Assembly (NCBI GenBank): GCA_040954595.2
Contig: CM082587.2
Location: 11,284,001-11,348,000, forward strand
Source of the DNA: Balanoglossus misakiensis
Taxonomy: Eukaryota; Hemichordata
Direction of reading: 5' to 3'
Length of the DNA stretch: 64,000 nucleotides
Positions 32,278 through 43,112 of the stretch are shown piece by piece (position 1 is the stretch's first letter; every line of letters starts with the position of its first letter). The notes below the pieces were generated by a model. That model made no database searches. It had not been told where the DNA came from and saw only the letters and a list, made by a program, of their open reading frames with translations. The translations under genes were made by a program, and so were the position numbers.

Positions 32278-35200
32278 GTTCCATGGATTCATCTTGTTCA
32301 ACATTTGTTGAGCAGAGTTTTTCATCAATTGCAACAATACCAAGTGAGAAGACCACCAGCACGTTTGTAGAAAGGTCTCTAAATTCTTCTGTAGAATCAC
32401 TAGAAGTAGAAGGACAAGATGACTCTCTGACACTTGGCGGTAACAGTGACCTTGGCAATGATGTCCATTATCTCAGTCCACAAGAAGAGGCCATATGCTC
32501 TTCTTTTAATAATTCTTTTGAGAGCATAAATGACGTTGATGGAAACTTGGCAATGGGGATGATATCATTACATCAACGCCTGTAAAGCGACGTCGCTACT
32601 CTGCACCGATGAGGCGGCCAACAGATGTCCTACAAATGGCGTGCTGTGGGGATAGATGTATGGAAACTCTGTCTCTCAATGACATCACAGAGTCTGAACA
32701 GATTTTCAAGACATCGCTAAATGAAACTGAACTAGGACATTATATCCTGAGACAAATTCGGCAACACTCATATACGCACCATGGGAAAACTGGATCCAAA
32801 CTAATTATGAATCTAGTTATTCGTGGAAGATGTGTATGTGAGGTTGCATGGTGCAACGTGCATGACATAACTCACCGCAGATTTACAAAGTATGCAAATC
32901 AAGTAAAACTTGGTGTCACCCACATATCACATGGAAACCGAGGGAAAAAGAGAATGCAGGAGAAGACATCTAGAGCAATATCATGGATGCGTTTTCACTT
33001 TGAAAGGATAGGTGAATTCATGCCACATAAGAACATAGTACGCCTTCCTACATTCATGGAGAAGTATGATCTTTGGGAACTTATGAAGACACACCTGATG
33101 GGAACTACATTCTACTCACATATATCATATGGCTACTTTTGTGATATCTGGAAGAAGCACTTGCCTGAATTTCGTACTGGGAAGGTAAGTTTCCATTCTT
33201 TTCACACTTACAAGCTATAAAAAAGCTTCACAAATTTGTGTATTATTAACATGATTCCTGACATGAAAGTGTCATAGTATTTTTTACATTGAACATCGTA
33301 TTCAAGGACTGGAGGTTAGTCAGTCAATAATGAAGTGCAGTGAGAATGACTTCCTTTCTGTATTTATGTGTGTGTTCCAGTAAAATTACAGTTTCCAGCT
33401 CTATTCCCTCAGGATTTATGAGATAACCAACACACTACAGTAGTTCCCCTAAAAAAGCACTACTACTTACAATAATTGTTTTTAAGTGATTTTTAGTGAG
33501 ATTTTCAACAATGTTGTCTGCACAGATAAAAATAAGTTGAATGTGTTTGTTGCATAATATATCAGTGCCAACAAGTATAAGAATTTAGTAAAGTGAAGTG
33601 TGTGTCTTTATTTTACAGTCGTCCGACTTTGCTGAATGTGATGACTGTGCCCAGATTAGAAATGCAATATCCTCGGCCTCCACGGATGTTGAACGGGAAA
33701 ATCTGCTCAAAGTTCGTGAAATTCATGAAACAAGGGTTGAGTAAGTTGCATCATTATATGTCTCTTTTTGTACAGTTGCTGTATTTTGTATGATTTTTTT
33801 CTGAATCAGGTATCATAGAATGGGCACAATGCCTACAATTCATGTTTTTTTTTAGACAGAGTAACGTTTTACGGTAAATTTCGAAACCCATAGATTGTAC
33901 TTCATCACTGAGACAAGAAAACTTAAAGTGATTTTAAACTTTTTTTTCCTATCAAAGTTGGCAAGTTTTAGCAAAATGTGCAAAGTAGAACACACTGTGA
34001 CAATATTTATAGCGCACATACTAGTATTATACAGTTTCTAATATAATATGTATGAATTATTATATTAATATAGATAATATTATTACTTTCCTTTTCAGAA
34101 CAGAAAGGGCAGTTTATCACAATGCCCGAGAAAAAGCAGTGCGGCAACCTGATGATCTATTGGGTATCATTATTGATGGGATGGACCAAAAAAGACATAT
34201 TTTCCAAGGCTGGTACGAGAGAAAAAGCACACTGAAAACCTTGGGAAAGTGCCAATGCATGCAACAGGTATTCCATTTTAATATAAGCCACACTAATACA
34301 ATGGTCTTTATGTAACTCACTTGACATCTGTCTATCCAGACAATTAGTAAATAGGTGAGAATGGTCCAGATGATAAATGTCCAGGAACCACAATCTGACA
34401 CCAATCCAGTAGCAGATGAAGTAATTACATGTATGGGTGGACAGACCACAGGTGATCGTGGACTTGTGCTGTCACAGGGGAGTTCTGTTTTAGATGCTAC
34501 CAGAGCGAATGGGGGGATCTGCTAGGAGCGACTTCCGACGCTCCTAGCAGATCCCCCAATTCGGTCTTGTAGCAATTGCGTAAGGTGAGAATTGATCATA
34601 CCATAAATTTCAGTATAATATTTAAAACATTGATTGAAAAATGTGATTTTTTCGCAGGAAGTCTAATCCATACTAATGTTCCTGAAGGAAAGCTTGCTGT
34701 TATGCGGCTGGATGTTCACAATTTTCCTCATGATTCCAACATGACAATAAACAACATTATGTGGAATTTGGTGGACAACATTGACAGACTTTCACGGCAG
34801 CTTCACCTCCAGCTGGACAACTGCTACAGAGAAAATAAGAACAGATATCTCCTTTCTTTTGCATCTCTGTTGGTAGACTATGATGTCTTTGAAGAGGTAT
34901 GATGATTTAACTCATTCTTTTTTATATTTCAACTCGTCACATCCTATTAGTCATGGTACTATATACACACCTGCAGCCCACAGGATCATATGTCGCCTGG
35001 CATGTGTATATGTATATGTATAATGATTAGCTAAACATTGAAAGAATCCCACCTTGTTTCAACTTTGATGGGTGGATTCATTACTGCTTGAAAATTTGTT
35101 TCCTCTGAAAGAGCACTGATGTATCATAACTTGCAATATATTTGCCATAGATTCAGAAATGGCACTTACATAGATTTTATGCATTTTTGAAGTGTTTTCT

Positions 35201-38200
35201 TGATATTGAACAAATAGTTCTCTCAGAATCATTTGGATACTAAACAATGGAGTACAGTATCATTATCGCAGCTTTAATATGTTGAAACAAGGAGAAACAG
35301 TATTTATTGCTACATTCTTGCAGTAAAAGTCCCCTTTCATGACCCCAGAATGACCTATGTAGATTACTTCTGGGTGCTGACATTGGGGTGGTTGTCTGCC
35401 ATCTTGACTAAGGCCATGAAAGTGGCCTATTATTGTAGTTGAAAAATTGGTCACTACTTTGTCAATATCCAGTATCTCACATGAAGATTGAAACAGTATT
35501 TTCTGTCACTTTCAGGTTGTGCTGAACTTTCTGCCAGTAGGACATACCCATGAGGGTAAGTTCTTTACACATCTTGGTCACTGCAGATCCTACTGTGTAG
35601 TTTAATTGATGTTTGTAGATGCAAAAGACAATTATCTGACATGAAAAATATATTCCAACTGCCTCAAGATGGGGGCAATAAATTGTATGACAAAATATTT
35701 TTATTGTCAGTTTAAAATGTTCATACTAGGAATCAAATTATGTTCTCATAAACAGTAAACTTGTATTACAAAGGAAAGAAATCAGGCCTTTTAATTAATA
35801 TAATGAATTTTTGAAGACTTTTTTGTCTAAGTTTAACAAAAAATTCACACTTCAAGGTCTACTCTGTTAATATTTTGTACACTTATCACTTATCTTAATG
35901 TACCCTTTTTGCATTGTAGATATTGACCAGATGTTCAGCAGAGTGTCCACAGCTCTGAAGAGAACAAATTCTTTCACTTTACAAGGTATTGAATTTAGGA
36001 TTATTTTTAGCAAAAAATCATTCTTAGTCACCTGGCGGGTATACACTCGATTTGGGTACAATTCGCTCCATATAGCACTCGCCTGACGTCTCGTGCGATA
36101 TGTCTTGAATTGTACCCAAATCTCGCATATACCCGCCTGCGGCGGGGGTTATTGCTTAACTAAGTAATTAAAGCCTCCAGCTGTATAGCTGCCAAATGGC
36201 GCTTTTTTTCATGATTTTTCTTCCAAACTTGCATTAATTCATATCAATAAGCTTACCGTATATGTATATATGAACGTCTTACCAAAATTTGATGCAAAAA
36301 TGCAACTCTGACAGATATAGGGGCTTTAAACTATTTATTTTTTGGAGTGGAACTGCATATCCCAATTAACATGTTTTATAGATCTACAAATTTATTAGTT
36401 TTCATATCAATCTTAGAAAAGGCATTGTGAGTTACTGAAATGCATTCATTATATATCCAAAGTGTATGTACAGTCAGTAATATTAATATAGTGGACTGTT
36501 ATTTTGTGACTTTATCCTTTCAGAATTAATGCACAATGTGCATGAAAGTTACACTCCAGCAATTAAGGTACAGGAAGTAAAGTACATGTTCAATGTGAAA
36601 GAGTGGCTTCAACCTTATATGGCAGGCAGGTTTGGAGGGCATTCTAGGCCGCACAATTTTCGATTTCGAAAGGTCAATGGAAGAGCCAGAATGCACTACC
36701 GATTATGGTCGACAGATGCATGGCAACCAACGTATGAAGGTGATGGTGAACCTGCACAAGGACTTGTATGCCTTGAGGTAAGTTGTTTCACATTAAAATG
36801 GATTTCAACATAGTGCCATCAATGGCATTATGCTAACTTATTTTAAATTGCAAAGTTTAGTTTGAATTATAAATAATACTATTAGAGATAGTATTAGTTT
36901 CCACATGTGTCCAAAGTGCACAACTTTCAGTAGTTTGCCTTCTAAAATAAGAATCGCATGCCAAACTAGGCCTGCACAAACGTTGTAGGTAGTAATTCCC
37001 CAAATGTGGAAATCTGCTGGTTAGGGCATGGTTAGGACATTATAAGCGAAGGTGTGAACGTCTTAGTCAACACACTGACTGAAAATGTATAGAAAGATGT
37101 TGGTTGTTTATAAGCGGGCAAATGTCAACCACACTTTGTCATTGTTATGTTAATCACTGTCTACCAACAGAGTTTGTGCAGAGGGTTTCCCTCATGCTTA
37201 TTCACATATCATGGATTAAGTTAGTGTATTTGAAATCATAGCCACATGGCTTCTATAACAAATATCATAATGAAGCTTTTTTCACAGTAGCCTGCAAGCC
37301 AATTCAGGGGCATGGTCTATTGATACTTAAACCTTATGTGACCTAGTTATATTGAAGGTGCCAATGTTGCTAGCACTGTGTATGCTATGGGTTGATGAAG
37401 GCACGGTTACAATTACAGATCACAGCAAGTCTTGATGCTACTGTTCTTCAAATTCTCTATTTCCACAGACTGTGCCAGATGTCAATGATGTTCCGGAAAT
37501 GGTTGAACCCTCACTCCTGAAACTTGATCTACAGAAATTAACCCATGATATACCAAACAAATATGTTGACTACATGCCACAGCAAACTGTTGAACATTTA
37601 CGAGAATTCATGGGTAACATTGCACAGTATGGACAGGTGAGATGGACTTACAACTATGTCATTATCTACTTATTTTTGTCATTAAGCCAATATTTTGAAT
37701 ACTGGGAGCAGAAGTGGATCACTTTGACTGGTTCAATCAGTCCACACTGTGTTCAATAGTATATAATTGGTATTCATGGGTCTGTGAAGTAAAATATATC
37801 AAAATTACTCCCGTGTTCAATCTTCATGCTCTTGATGCTTTTTTTGGATCGGTCTCTTTCTAACTCATAAACTTATATTCAGGTTATATTTTGCATTGCA
37901 CCACAATGCTGTAAACCTTACAAACCCATGGTCTGGCTTTAATTACTTGAACCCAGTAAAAGGTTTTAAAGTGACAATCTGAAGAAAATGTGTGAATTAT
38001 GTAAAATTGTATAAGAAGGCAGAAGTGCAGAAGTAGTAATTTCTTGAACAGTGAACACAATGCTCTCAAAACATAACAGATTACAGTTTTGGATGTTTTT
38101 ATGTTTTTTGATGATTAATCTAAATTATAGATTTTTTGATGATTGTCCTTCACAATAATTTGTAAGTTAAAATACTCATCACTCGTTATTGTTTGGATAT

Positions 38201-39375
38201 TGTACAGGTGACTGAACAAGCTGATGAGTGGCCTATGCAACAATTAGTTGAAGCTGCAAGGAGACAATGGAGTGCAAGAGTTACAACTGCTGGTGATATT
38301 CCTGAGAATGTTCAAAGAATTCAGGACTGGATGGAATCTGTGTGTCCTCCTGTAAGTCTGACCACCAAAATTCCCAACTGTTCTCAATTAGTTTTTGCCT
38401 ACATGTACATGTAATTACACTCCCAGGGACTAATGTTACCATCTAAGAAGGAAACTTGGGAGAAAAACATGGGTCTCTGATCGTTTTCAGTGGATTGTGT
38501 TATTGTACAACATTTGCCTAGATTTCAACTGAGAACAAGTACCATCTTTATCTTTATTTGCAAATCATTCACAAATCCTAAGTATAAGAAGAACCTGCAC
38601 TTTGGGATAGAAACCAATATTTTAGATACATGTATGTTGAAACAAATCTTTGACTCAAAATTATACTGGTACAATGATCTGCTGCTACACCTGGGGGGGG
38701 GGGGTCACCTGGGATTGGTGTGCCATAATTATACATGTATGCTACACCAATTAGCAAACATTAATTAATATTGGTGTGCAATTAATTGGAAGTATATGTT
38801 GGCGTGGCCATAAAATCAAGAGTCAACTACATTCTTTCACCCATTCGGTGCAGTGATTGCATTGTGGTTTTCTTTCAAAAATGTCTTATGCCAATGATAA
38901 GGGCCTTTTGACATCACTGGTAACAAACTGAAAGTGAATCACTGGTCTCATTCCAACTGTAAATTAAGTCCCAGATTAAGACAAGTAACTTGACACATTT
39001 TGATTTCCCCAGGTAATTATCGGCAATCAAGGGAACAGAGCTGCTGAAGCTGAGATTGTAGAGGACTACTCAACACTAGATGTGGGAATGTTTGTGGCTG
39101 TTTTTTGCCCAGCATCAGAGGAGGTACCGCATATCGGTAAGGTTGTTGACAGAGATGAGACATCCTTTACTATCCACTGGCATAATGGGACTTGGAACTC
39201 TGCTTGGAAACCCAGCTATATAAGTAAAGGAAGACGCAAAGTTCCCTGGGAAGACAAGCAGGATATGGCAGCAGCAATCCTCTGGGACTTCAAATTAACA
39301 GAGAAGAAAACACTAACGAAACAGACAAGAAGTATCTTGCAAAAAAAATACCAGAGACTACAGTCACAAACATAG
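32278..39375 (+). CDS. DUF7869-type, DDE/RNase-H-like protein gene, at least 10 coding exons
   Basis: Exons: 32278-33184, 33619-33740, 34099-34267, one unresolved short exon, 34658-34896, 35516-35555, 35920-35985, 36524-36777, 37469-37636, 38208-38351 and 39013-39375 (stop). All have GT/AG borders, and phases agree except between 34267 and 34658, where an exon of length 1 mod 3 is missing. The N-terminus has ACCGDRCMETLSLND, a CVCEVAWCNVHDITHRRF segment and ECDDCAQIR, cysteine patterns typical of these proteins. The core ends with VGHTHEDIDQMFSRV across two exons. The frame starting at ATG 32283 shifts near 32555-32558 (a G run) into the frame of the rest; alternatively translation starts at ATG 32609. 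The family is common in marine invertebrates and algae, with transposase-like features; biochemical function is not established to my knowledge. Confidence 0.75.
34099..35985 (+). other. Predicted catalytic core of the DUF7869-type protein
   Basis: Three acidic residues occur in RNase-H-fold order: D in LGIIIDGMDQK (34175-34177), D in LHLQLDNCYRENKNR (34816-34818) and E in GHTHEDID (35552-35554). A further HNFPHDSN precedes the second. This spacing matches a D...D...E triad of DDE transposases. All three positions are intact although the gene shows lesions elsewhere. Assignment is by pattern only. Confidence 0.6.
34495..34574. repeat. 80-bp foldback palindrome inside the DUF7869-type gene
   Basis: Arms 34495-34530 and 34539-34574 pair at 33 of 36 positions; the shared core is GGGGGATCTGCTAGGAGCG. 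It sits in the interval where one short exon is expected but cannot be found. Upstream, an open stretch from an ATG near 34361 (MVQMINVQEPQSDT) runs into the palindrome. Confidence 0.9.
36034..36137. repeat. Foldback palindrome with four symmetric CTCG boxes
   Basis: Arms 36034-36064 and 36107-36137 (shared GATTTGGGTACAATTC and GGCGGGTATA) face each other around a 42-nt centre. CTCG occurs at 36046, 36078, 36090 and 36122, exactly symmetric about the centre but all in the same orientation. It lies in an intron after the HTHED exon. Confidence 0.85.
39013..39375 (+). other. Last exon with a chromo/Tudor-like small beta-barrel segment
   Basis: The 120-residue C-terminal piece has DVGMFVAVFCPA, HIGKVVDRDETSFTIHWHNG and TWNSAWKP. 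The V-x-V, GKV, IHWHNG and W pattern resembles a small SH3-like barrel (Tudor, chromo-barrel or BAH edge) as found fused to transposases. A basic tail (KKTLTKQTRSILQKKYQRLQ) ends the protein. The fold call is tentative. Confidence 0.4.
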
Positions 39376-40084
39376 TATTTGACAGGGTACCAGGTCGAAG
39401 GGAAGACACTTCATTAGGCTGCTGCTCAAAGTTAAACTTTTGGACATAATGTTGATTGCTTACAATTTCCTGAGGTTCTGACATTCAGGCATTACACTGC
39501 TGCATTTTATTTATATACTTAATGATTGATTCATTTACAACATTGTGTTTGACACCTTTCTTTGATCAAATTTCAGTGCGTATGTGTGCCGCATGGACCG
39601 TTGATAAGCTTAGTACATTGCTTAGTTACATGCCATTGAGTACATGCGAAACTTGTCATTTTCCTTGATATACAGCTTGTCAGTACACTGTATCAGCAGG
39701 GTCTGCAGTTTTTGAAGGAAAAGAAATAAAACGAAAGTACATAGACAAGCACAAGTGTTGGGTTTCACACTTTTATGTGCCAAGATAATGTCACTGTTGT
39801 CAGATTCTTCAGCGCGCATGCCGCCTGACTAAAGGACGCAAAATGGCTGATGTGTAGAAGAAGGAAAAACCTCTGACATTTACAATCCAACTTAATTCCC
39901 TTAATTCTGCATAATTATTGTTGGAAATTGAATGAAAGTCTGTACTAAAACTCATTTGCCAGCAATAACAGCGGTCATTACAATCCTTCCAATTTGAAGT
40001 TGACTTTGTAATTCAGCATACACACAAGTTGAACAGGAGAAAATTAATGTACATTGTCATATTTTAATGCCATCAATCCATGGC
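39376..40084 (+). terminator. 3' flank of the DUF7869-type gene with a candidate polyadenylation signal
   Basis: AATAAA occurs at 39725-39730, about 350 nt past the stop. It is the only canonical signal I noted here. No other gene is seen before the minisatellite core begins near 40085. Confidence 0.5.
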
Positions 40085-40228
40085 AAAGAAATAGCACCCC
40101 TCGCAAACTTCAGGGCAGAGAATTAGTACCCCCACAAATTTCAGGGCAGAGAATTAGTACCCTTGCAAATTTCAGGGCAGAGAATTAGTACCCCCACAAC
40201 TTTCAGGGCAGAGAATAAGTACCCCCAC
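40085..40228. repeat. Short array of the island minisatellite core (~31-bp variant)
   Basis: AGGGCAGAGAATTAGTACCCC recurs four to five times with spacers such as CCACAAATTTC. The 19-21-bp core is the same as in the 11236-13330 array and in the same orientation, but the second half of the unit differs (CACAAATTTC instead of TGGACCTTGCT). It runs directly into satellite at about 40229. Confidence 0.9.
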
Positions 40229-41520
40229 AAATTTTTCGACAAAAAGTCGAAAATGGTAATTTTGTCTTGGGTGATTCAAATTATACCGCCTTTTCTGGAA
40301 TTTGCAGCACTTTTTACAAAAGAACGACACTTCATGCTCCATAATATTTTCGAAAATGAAGAAAAGAGTTAATTTTTTATAATTTTTTTTTAAAATTTAC
40401 CATTTTTTGTCAAAATATGGCCAAAATGGCTATTTTTTCTTGAATTCTGTCAATATCTCTGCATTTTTGGAGTGGTCGAAAGTTTTAACATACAATCAAC
40501 ATGTCATATATGATCAGGGCACCAAATTCGAAGAACAAAGGTTTTTTTAGCCAACGTCTTTGTACTAGAGTGTCGGGTCTTTTGCAGAGCCAGGCCGAAG
40601 GAAATCCGACTTGATCACCGTTGCTAACGAACGCTAGTGTCTGTCATGTTGTGCCGGGGTTTTAGTCGAGCCAAGCCGTAGGAGATCTGACTTGATAATC
40701 GTGGTCAATGTACGCGTGTTTCCGCTCTAAAGTGCCGGGGCTTCAGCTAAACCAGGCCGTAGGAAATCCGACGTAATCACCGTTGATAACTTACGCCAGT
40801 CTGTGTCCTATATATAGTGCCGGGGCATCAGCCGTGCCAGGCCGAAGGAAATGTGAGTAGATCAACGTGGTCTCTGTACGCGTGTTTCTGCTCTAGAGTG
40901 CCAGGGCTTTAGCCAAGCCATGCCGTAGGAAATCTCACTTGATCAACGTTGCTAACGAACGCTAGTGACTGTCGTAGTGTGCCGGGGTTTTAGTCGAGCC
41001 AAGCCGTTGGAGATCAGACTTGATCAACGTGGTCTCTGTACGCGTGTTTCTGCTCTAGAGTGCCGGGGCTTTAGCCAAGCCATGCCGTAGGAAATCTGAC
41101 TTGATCAACGTTGCTAACGAACGCTAGTGACTGTCATAGTGTGCCGGGGTTTTAGTCGAGTCACGCCGTAGGAAATCTGACTTGATCAACGTGGTCAATG
41201 TACGCCTGTTTCTACTGTAGAGTGCCGGGGCTTTATCCAAGCCATGCCGTAGAAAATCTGACTTGATCACCGTTGCTAACGTACGCTAGTGTCTGTCATA
41301 TTGTGACGGAGATTTAGTCGAGCCAGGCCGTAGGAGATCTGACTTGATCAACGTTGCTAACGAACGCTAGTGACTGTCATAGTGTGCCGGGGTTTTAGTC
41401 GAGTCACGCCGTAGGAAATCTGACTTGATCAACGTGGTCAATGTACGCCTTTTTCTACTCTAGAGTGCCGGGGCTTCAGCTGAGCCAGGCCGTAGGAAAC
41501 CCGACGTGATTACCGTTGTT
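40229..41520. repeat. Satellite block II, short-unit type
   Basis: It begins inside AT-rich module one (TCGAAAATGGTAATTTTGTC), contains the same TTTTTTTA/GCCAACG deletion junction at 40551 as the 1378-bp units of block I, then X-Y sub-repeats to CCGTTGTT at 41520. Its start lies about 135 bp further along the unit than the point where block I stops. Confidence 0.93.
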
Positions 41521-42060
41521 GTTCTGTACTGTTGCTGTTAATAAAATGTTATGACAATCCCTCATTGTACTACATGTAATACTTAACGGTAAGTACAATA
41601 TCATGCACATCCCTTGCTTTTTAGTAAAATGCCATGCCTTCCCCTAGTTCTGTACTATAACTGTTAGTCAAATGTCATGTCCAACACTCAATTTGTACTA
41701 TAAGTTACCAATAATAAAAATGTCATGCCCTCCCTGCTTCTCTATAGTTGTTAATAAACTGTTACTCCCACCCCAAGGGTTGTACTGGTACTTGAACTGT
41801 TAGTAAAATACCATGCCCATGTTCCTAGTTATGAACTGAAACGTTTAGGCTAATCAACTGTAATGCTCATGTACTCGGTTTAGTTAAACGTCTGCCAATG
41901 TCTTGCGTAGTTCTACAACTCATAATAAAATGCCATGCCCTCCCCTAGTTCCGTACTGTAGGGGTCAATAAAACGCATTATCTGGCCACCCCTAGCTCTT
42001 AAGTTGATCGTATGCCATGCCGAAACCTAGTTCTGTATTGTGACTTAGAGCTTAGATGGT
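41521..42060. repeat. Decayed minisatellite with CTAGTTCTGTACTGT / AAAATGCCATGCCC motifs
   Basis: Degenerate copies of roughly 50-70 bp repeat GTTCTGTACT, GTTAGTAAAATG, CCATGCCC and TCCCCTAGTT in the same order (for example 41521, 41645, 41805, 41925, 41946). No gene is present. Divergence is high, so this array is old. Confidence 0.6.
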
Positions 42061-42123
42061 CCTATAAAGCTTATTAAACTTGTGCACACTTCAAATAGGC
42101 CGAAAATGTCATGTGTACGTAAA

Positions 42124-42232
42124 GGATAATGTACGAGTGGAGTGCAATCGTTCAGATATTGAACGACACGAGGGCCGCAGGCCCGAGTGTCGTTCAATAT
42201 CTAAACGATTGCACGACACGAGTACATTATCC
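42124..42232. repeat. 109-bp foldback palindrome with four symmetric CGAG boxes
   Basis: Arms 42124-42175 and 42181-42232 pair around CGCAG (GGGC-CGCAG-GCCC). CGAG occurs at 42134, 42169, 42184 and 42219, symmetric about 42178 and all in the same orientation, so each CGAG faces another CGAG instead of CTCG. The outer arm ends read GGATAATGTAC. Confidence 0.9.
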
Positions 42233-42438
42233 GGCTTACAATACGTCGCAACATCTGTGATCTTGATATATGCTAAACAACTTCTCAACCACATCAACCA
42301 ATCACAAGCGTCGCAAAATACACCTGGTGTATGACTCATTTCGATTGGATACTTGTCAACCAGGGCATTTGTCACGTGGTCATTGAAGTGCCACGTTTCC
42401 ATCAGCATTCGGAACTCAACCTTCGACAGACAAACACC

Positions 42439-42670
42439 ATGGCCGAAAGTAGCGACGAGCACGAGCTTTTCATTACCCATGGAGCACGTTCCGACACCCA
42501 AGCGAAAGCGAAGGGCGTAGCTTTTACGATATGGACTGGATTTTCCAAGATTTTGGTAGCTTCATTGAAGAGAATGTACATAAACCATCGGTCATGGAAA
42601 GTGTCCTGCAGAAAATCAAGGGTGCCTTTCTCCTGGCCTGCAGCCGCCATTGCGCACATCCTCAGTCTGT
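42439..42670 (+). pseudogene. Coding-like first-exon relic of an unrecognised gene
   Basis: ATG at 42439 reads MAESSDEHELFITHG. A second frame then reads HPSESEGRSFYDMDWIFQDF and continues SFIEENVHKPSVMESVLQKI to HCAHPQS, ending at a good donor (TCT/GTAAGTACC, 42670-42671). The two frames meet near 42477-42505, suggesting a frameshift. A second start-like segment, MDEPSVCTWKQFFPPEAAPP, lies at 42882. Neither is a family I know, and no downstream exons were found. Confidence 0.4.
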
Positions 42671-42987
42671 AAGTACCATTTTTCTGTCATTTTCCTCGGA
42701 ACTTGTAAATTTGTAGTTTTATATTGATCAGGAATGTTCGATTGTACGTCAGCGTAGGCACTTCAGGGAAGTTTTGGTACGTCGAAAAAAATCAAGCTTT
42801 CAGTTGAATCCGTGTGTGAGGTAGAAACGAACCCCCAACCAAAGGTTGAGCCCTGCAGCGCAGAGATCACGACAAAGAAAGATGGACGAGCCAAGTGTGT
42901 GCACCTGGAAGCAGTTCTTCCCGCCGGAGGCAGCACCTCCTGTCAAAGCTATCTTGTTTGTTGTAGTGAATCTTATTATGCCAGGTG

Positions 42988-43013
42988 CAGTGCAATATCC
43001 AGATATTGCACTG
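42988..43013. repeat. Perfect 12-bp-arm palindrome
   Basis: CAGTGCAATATC and GATATTGCACTG are separated by two bases. The text resembles the GTGCAAT/ATATTG parts of the 42124-42232 foldback. Confidence 0.75.
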
Positions 43014-43112
43014 GTACCAGTGCATTATCATAGATAATGTCCCAAGAGAACAAAGAGTCTGGTCACATGTAGTGTTGTAACGACTGATAATAAACTGTCA
43101 TTTCATCCCAGC

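Noticed and set aside
34328-34356. 15-nt candidate micro-exon ACAATTAGTAAATAG between AG and GT
   Set aside because: Its length is 0 mod 3 and it contains a stop in the required phase, so it cannot be the missing exon.
10950-40228. Terminal inverted repeats for the 29-kb island
   Set aside because: I compared the ends by eye and found none. The minisatellite copies near the ends are in direct orientation.
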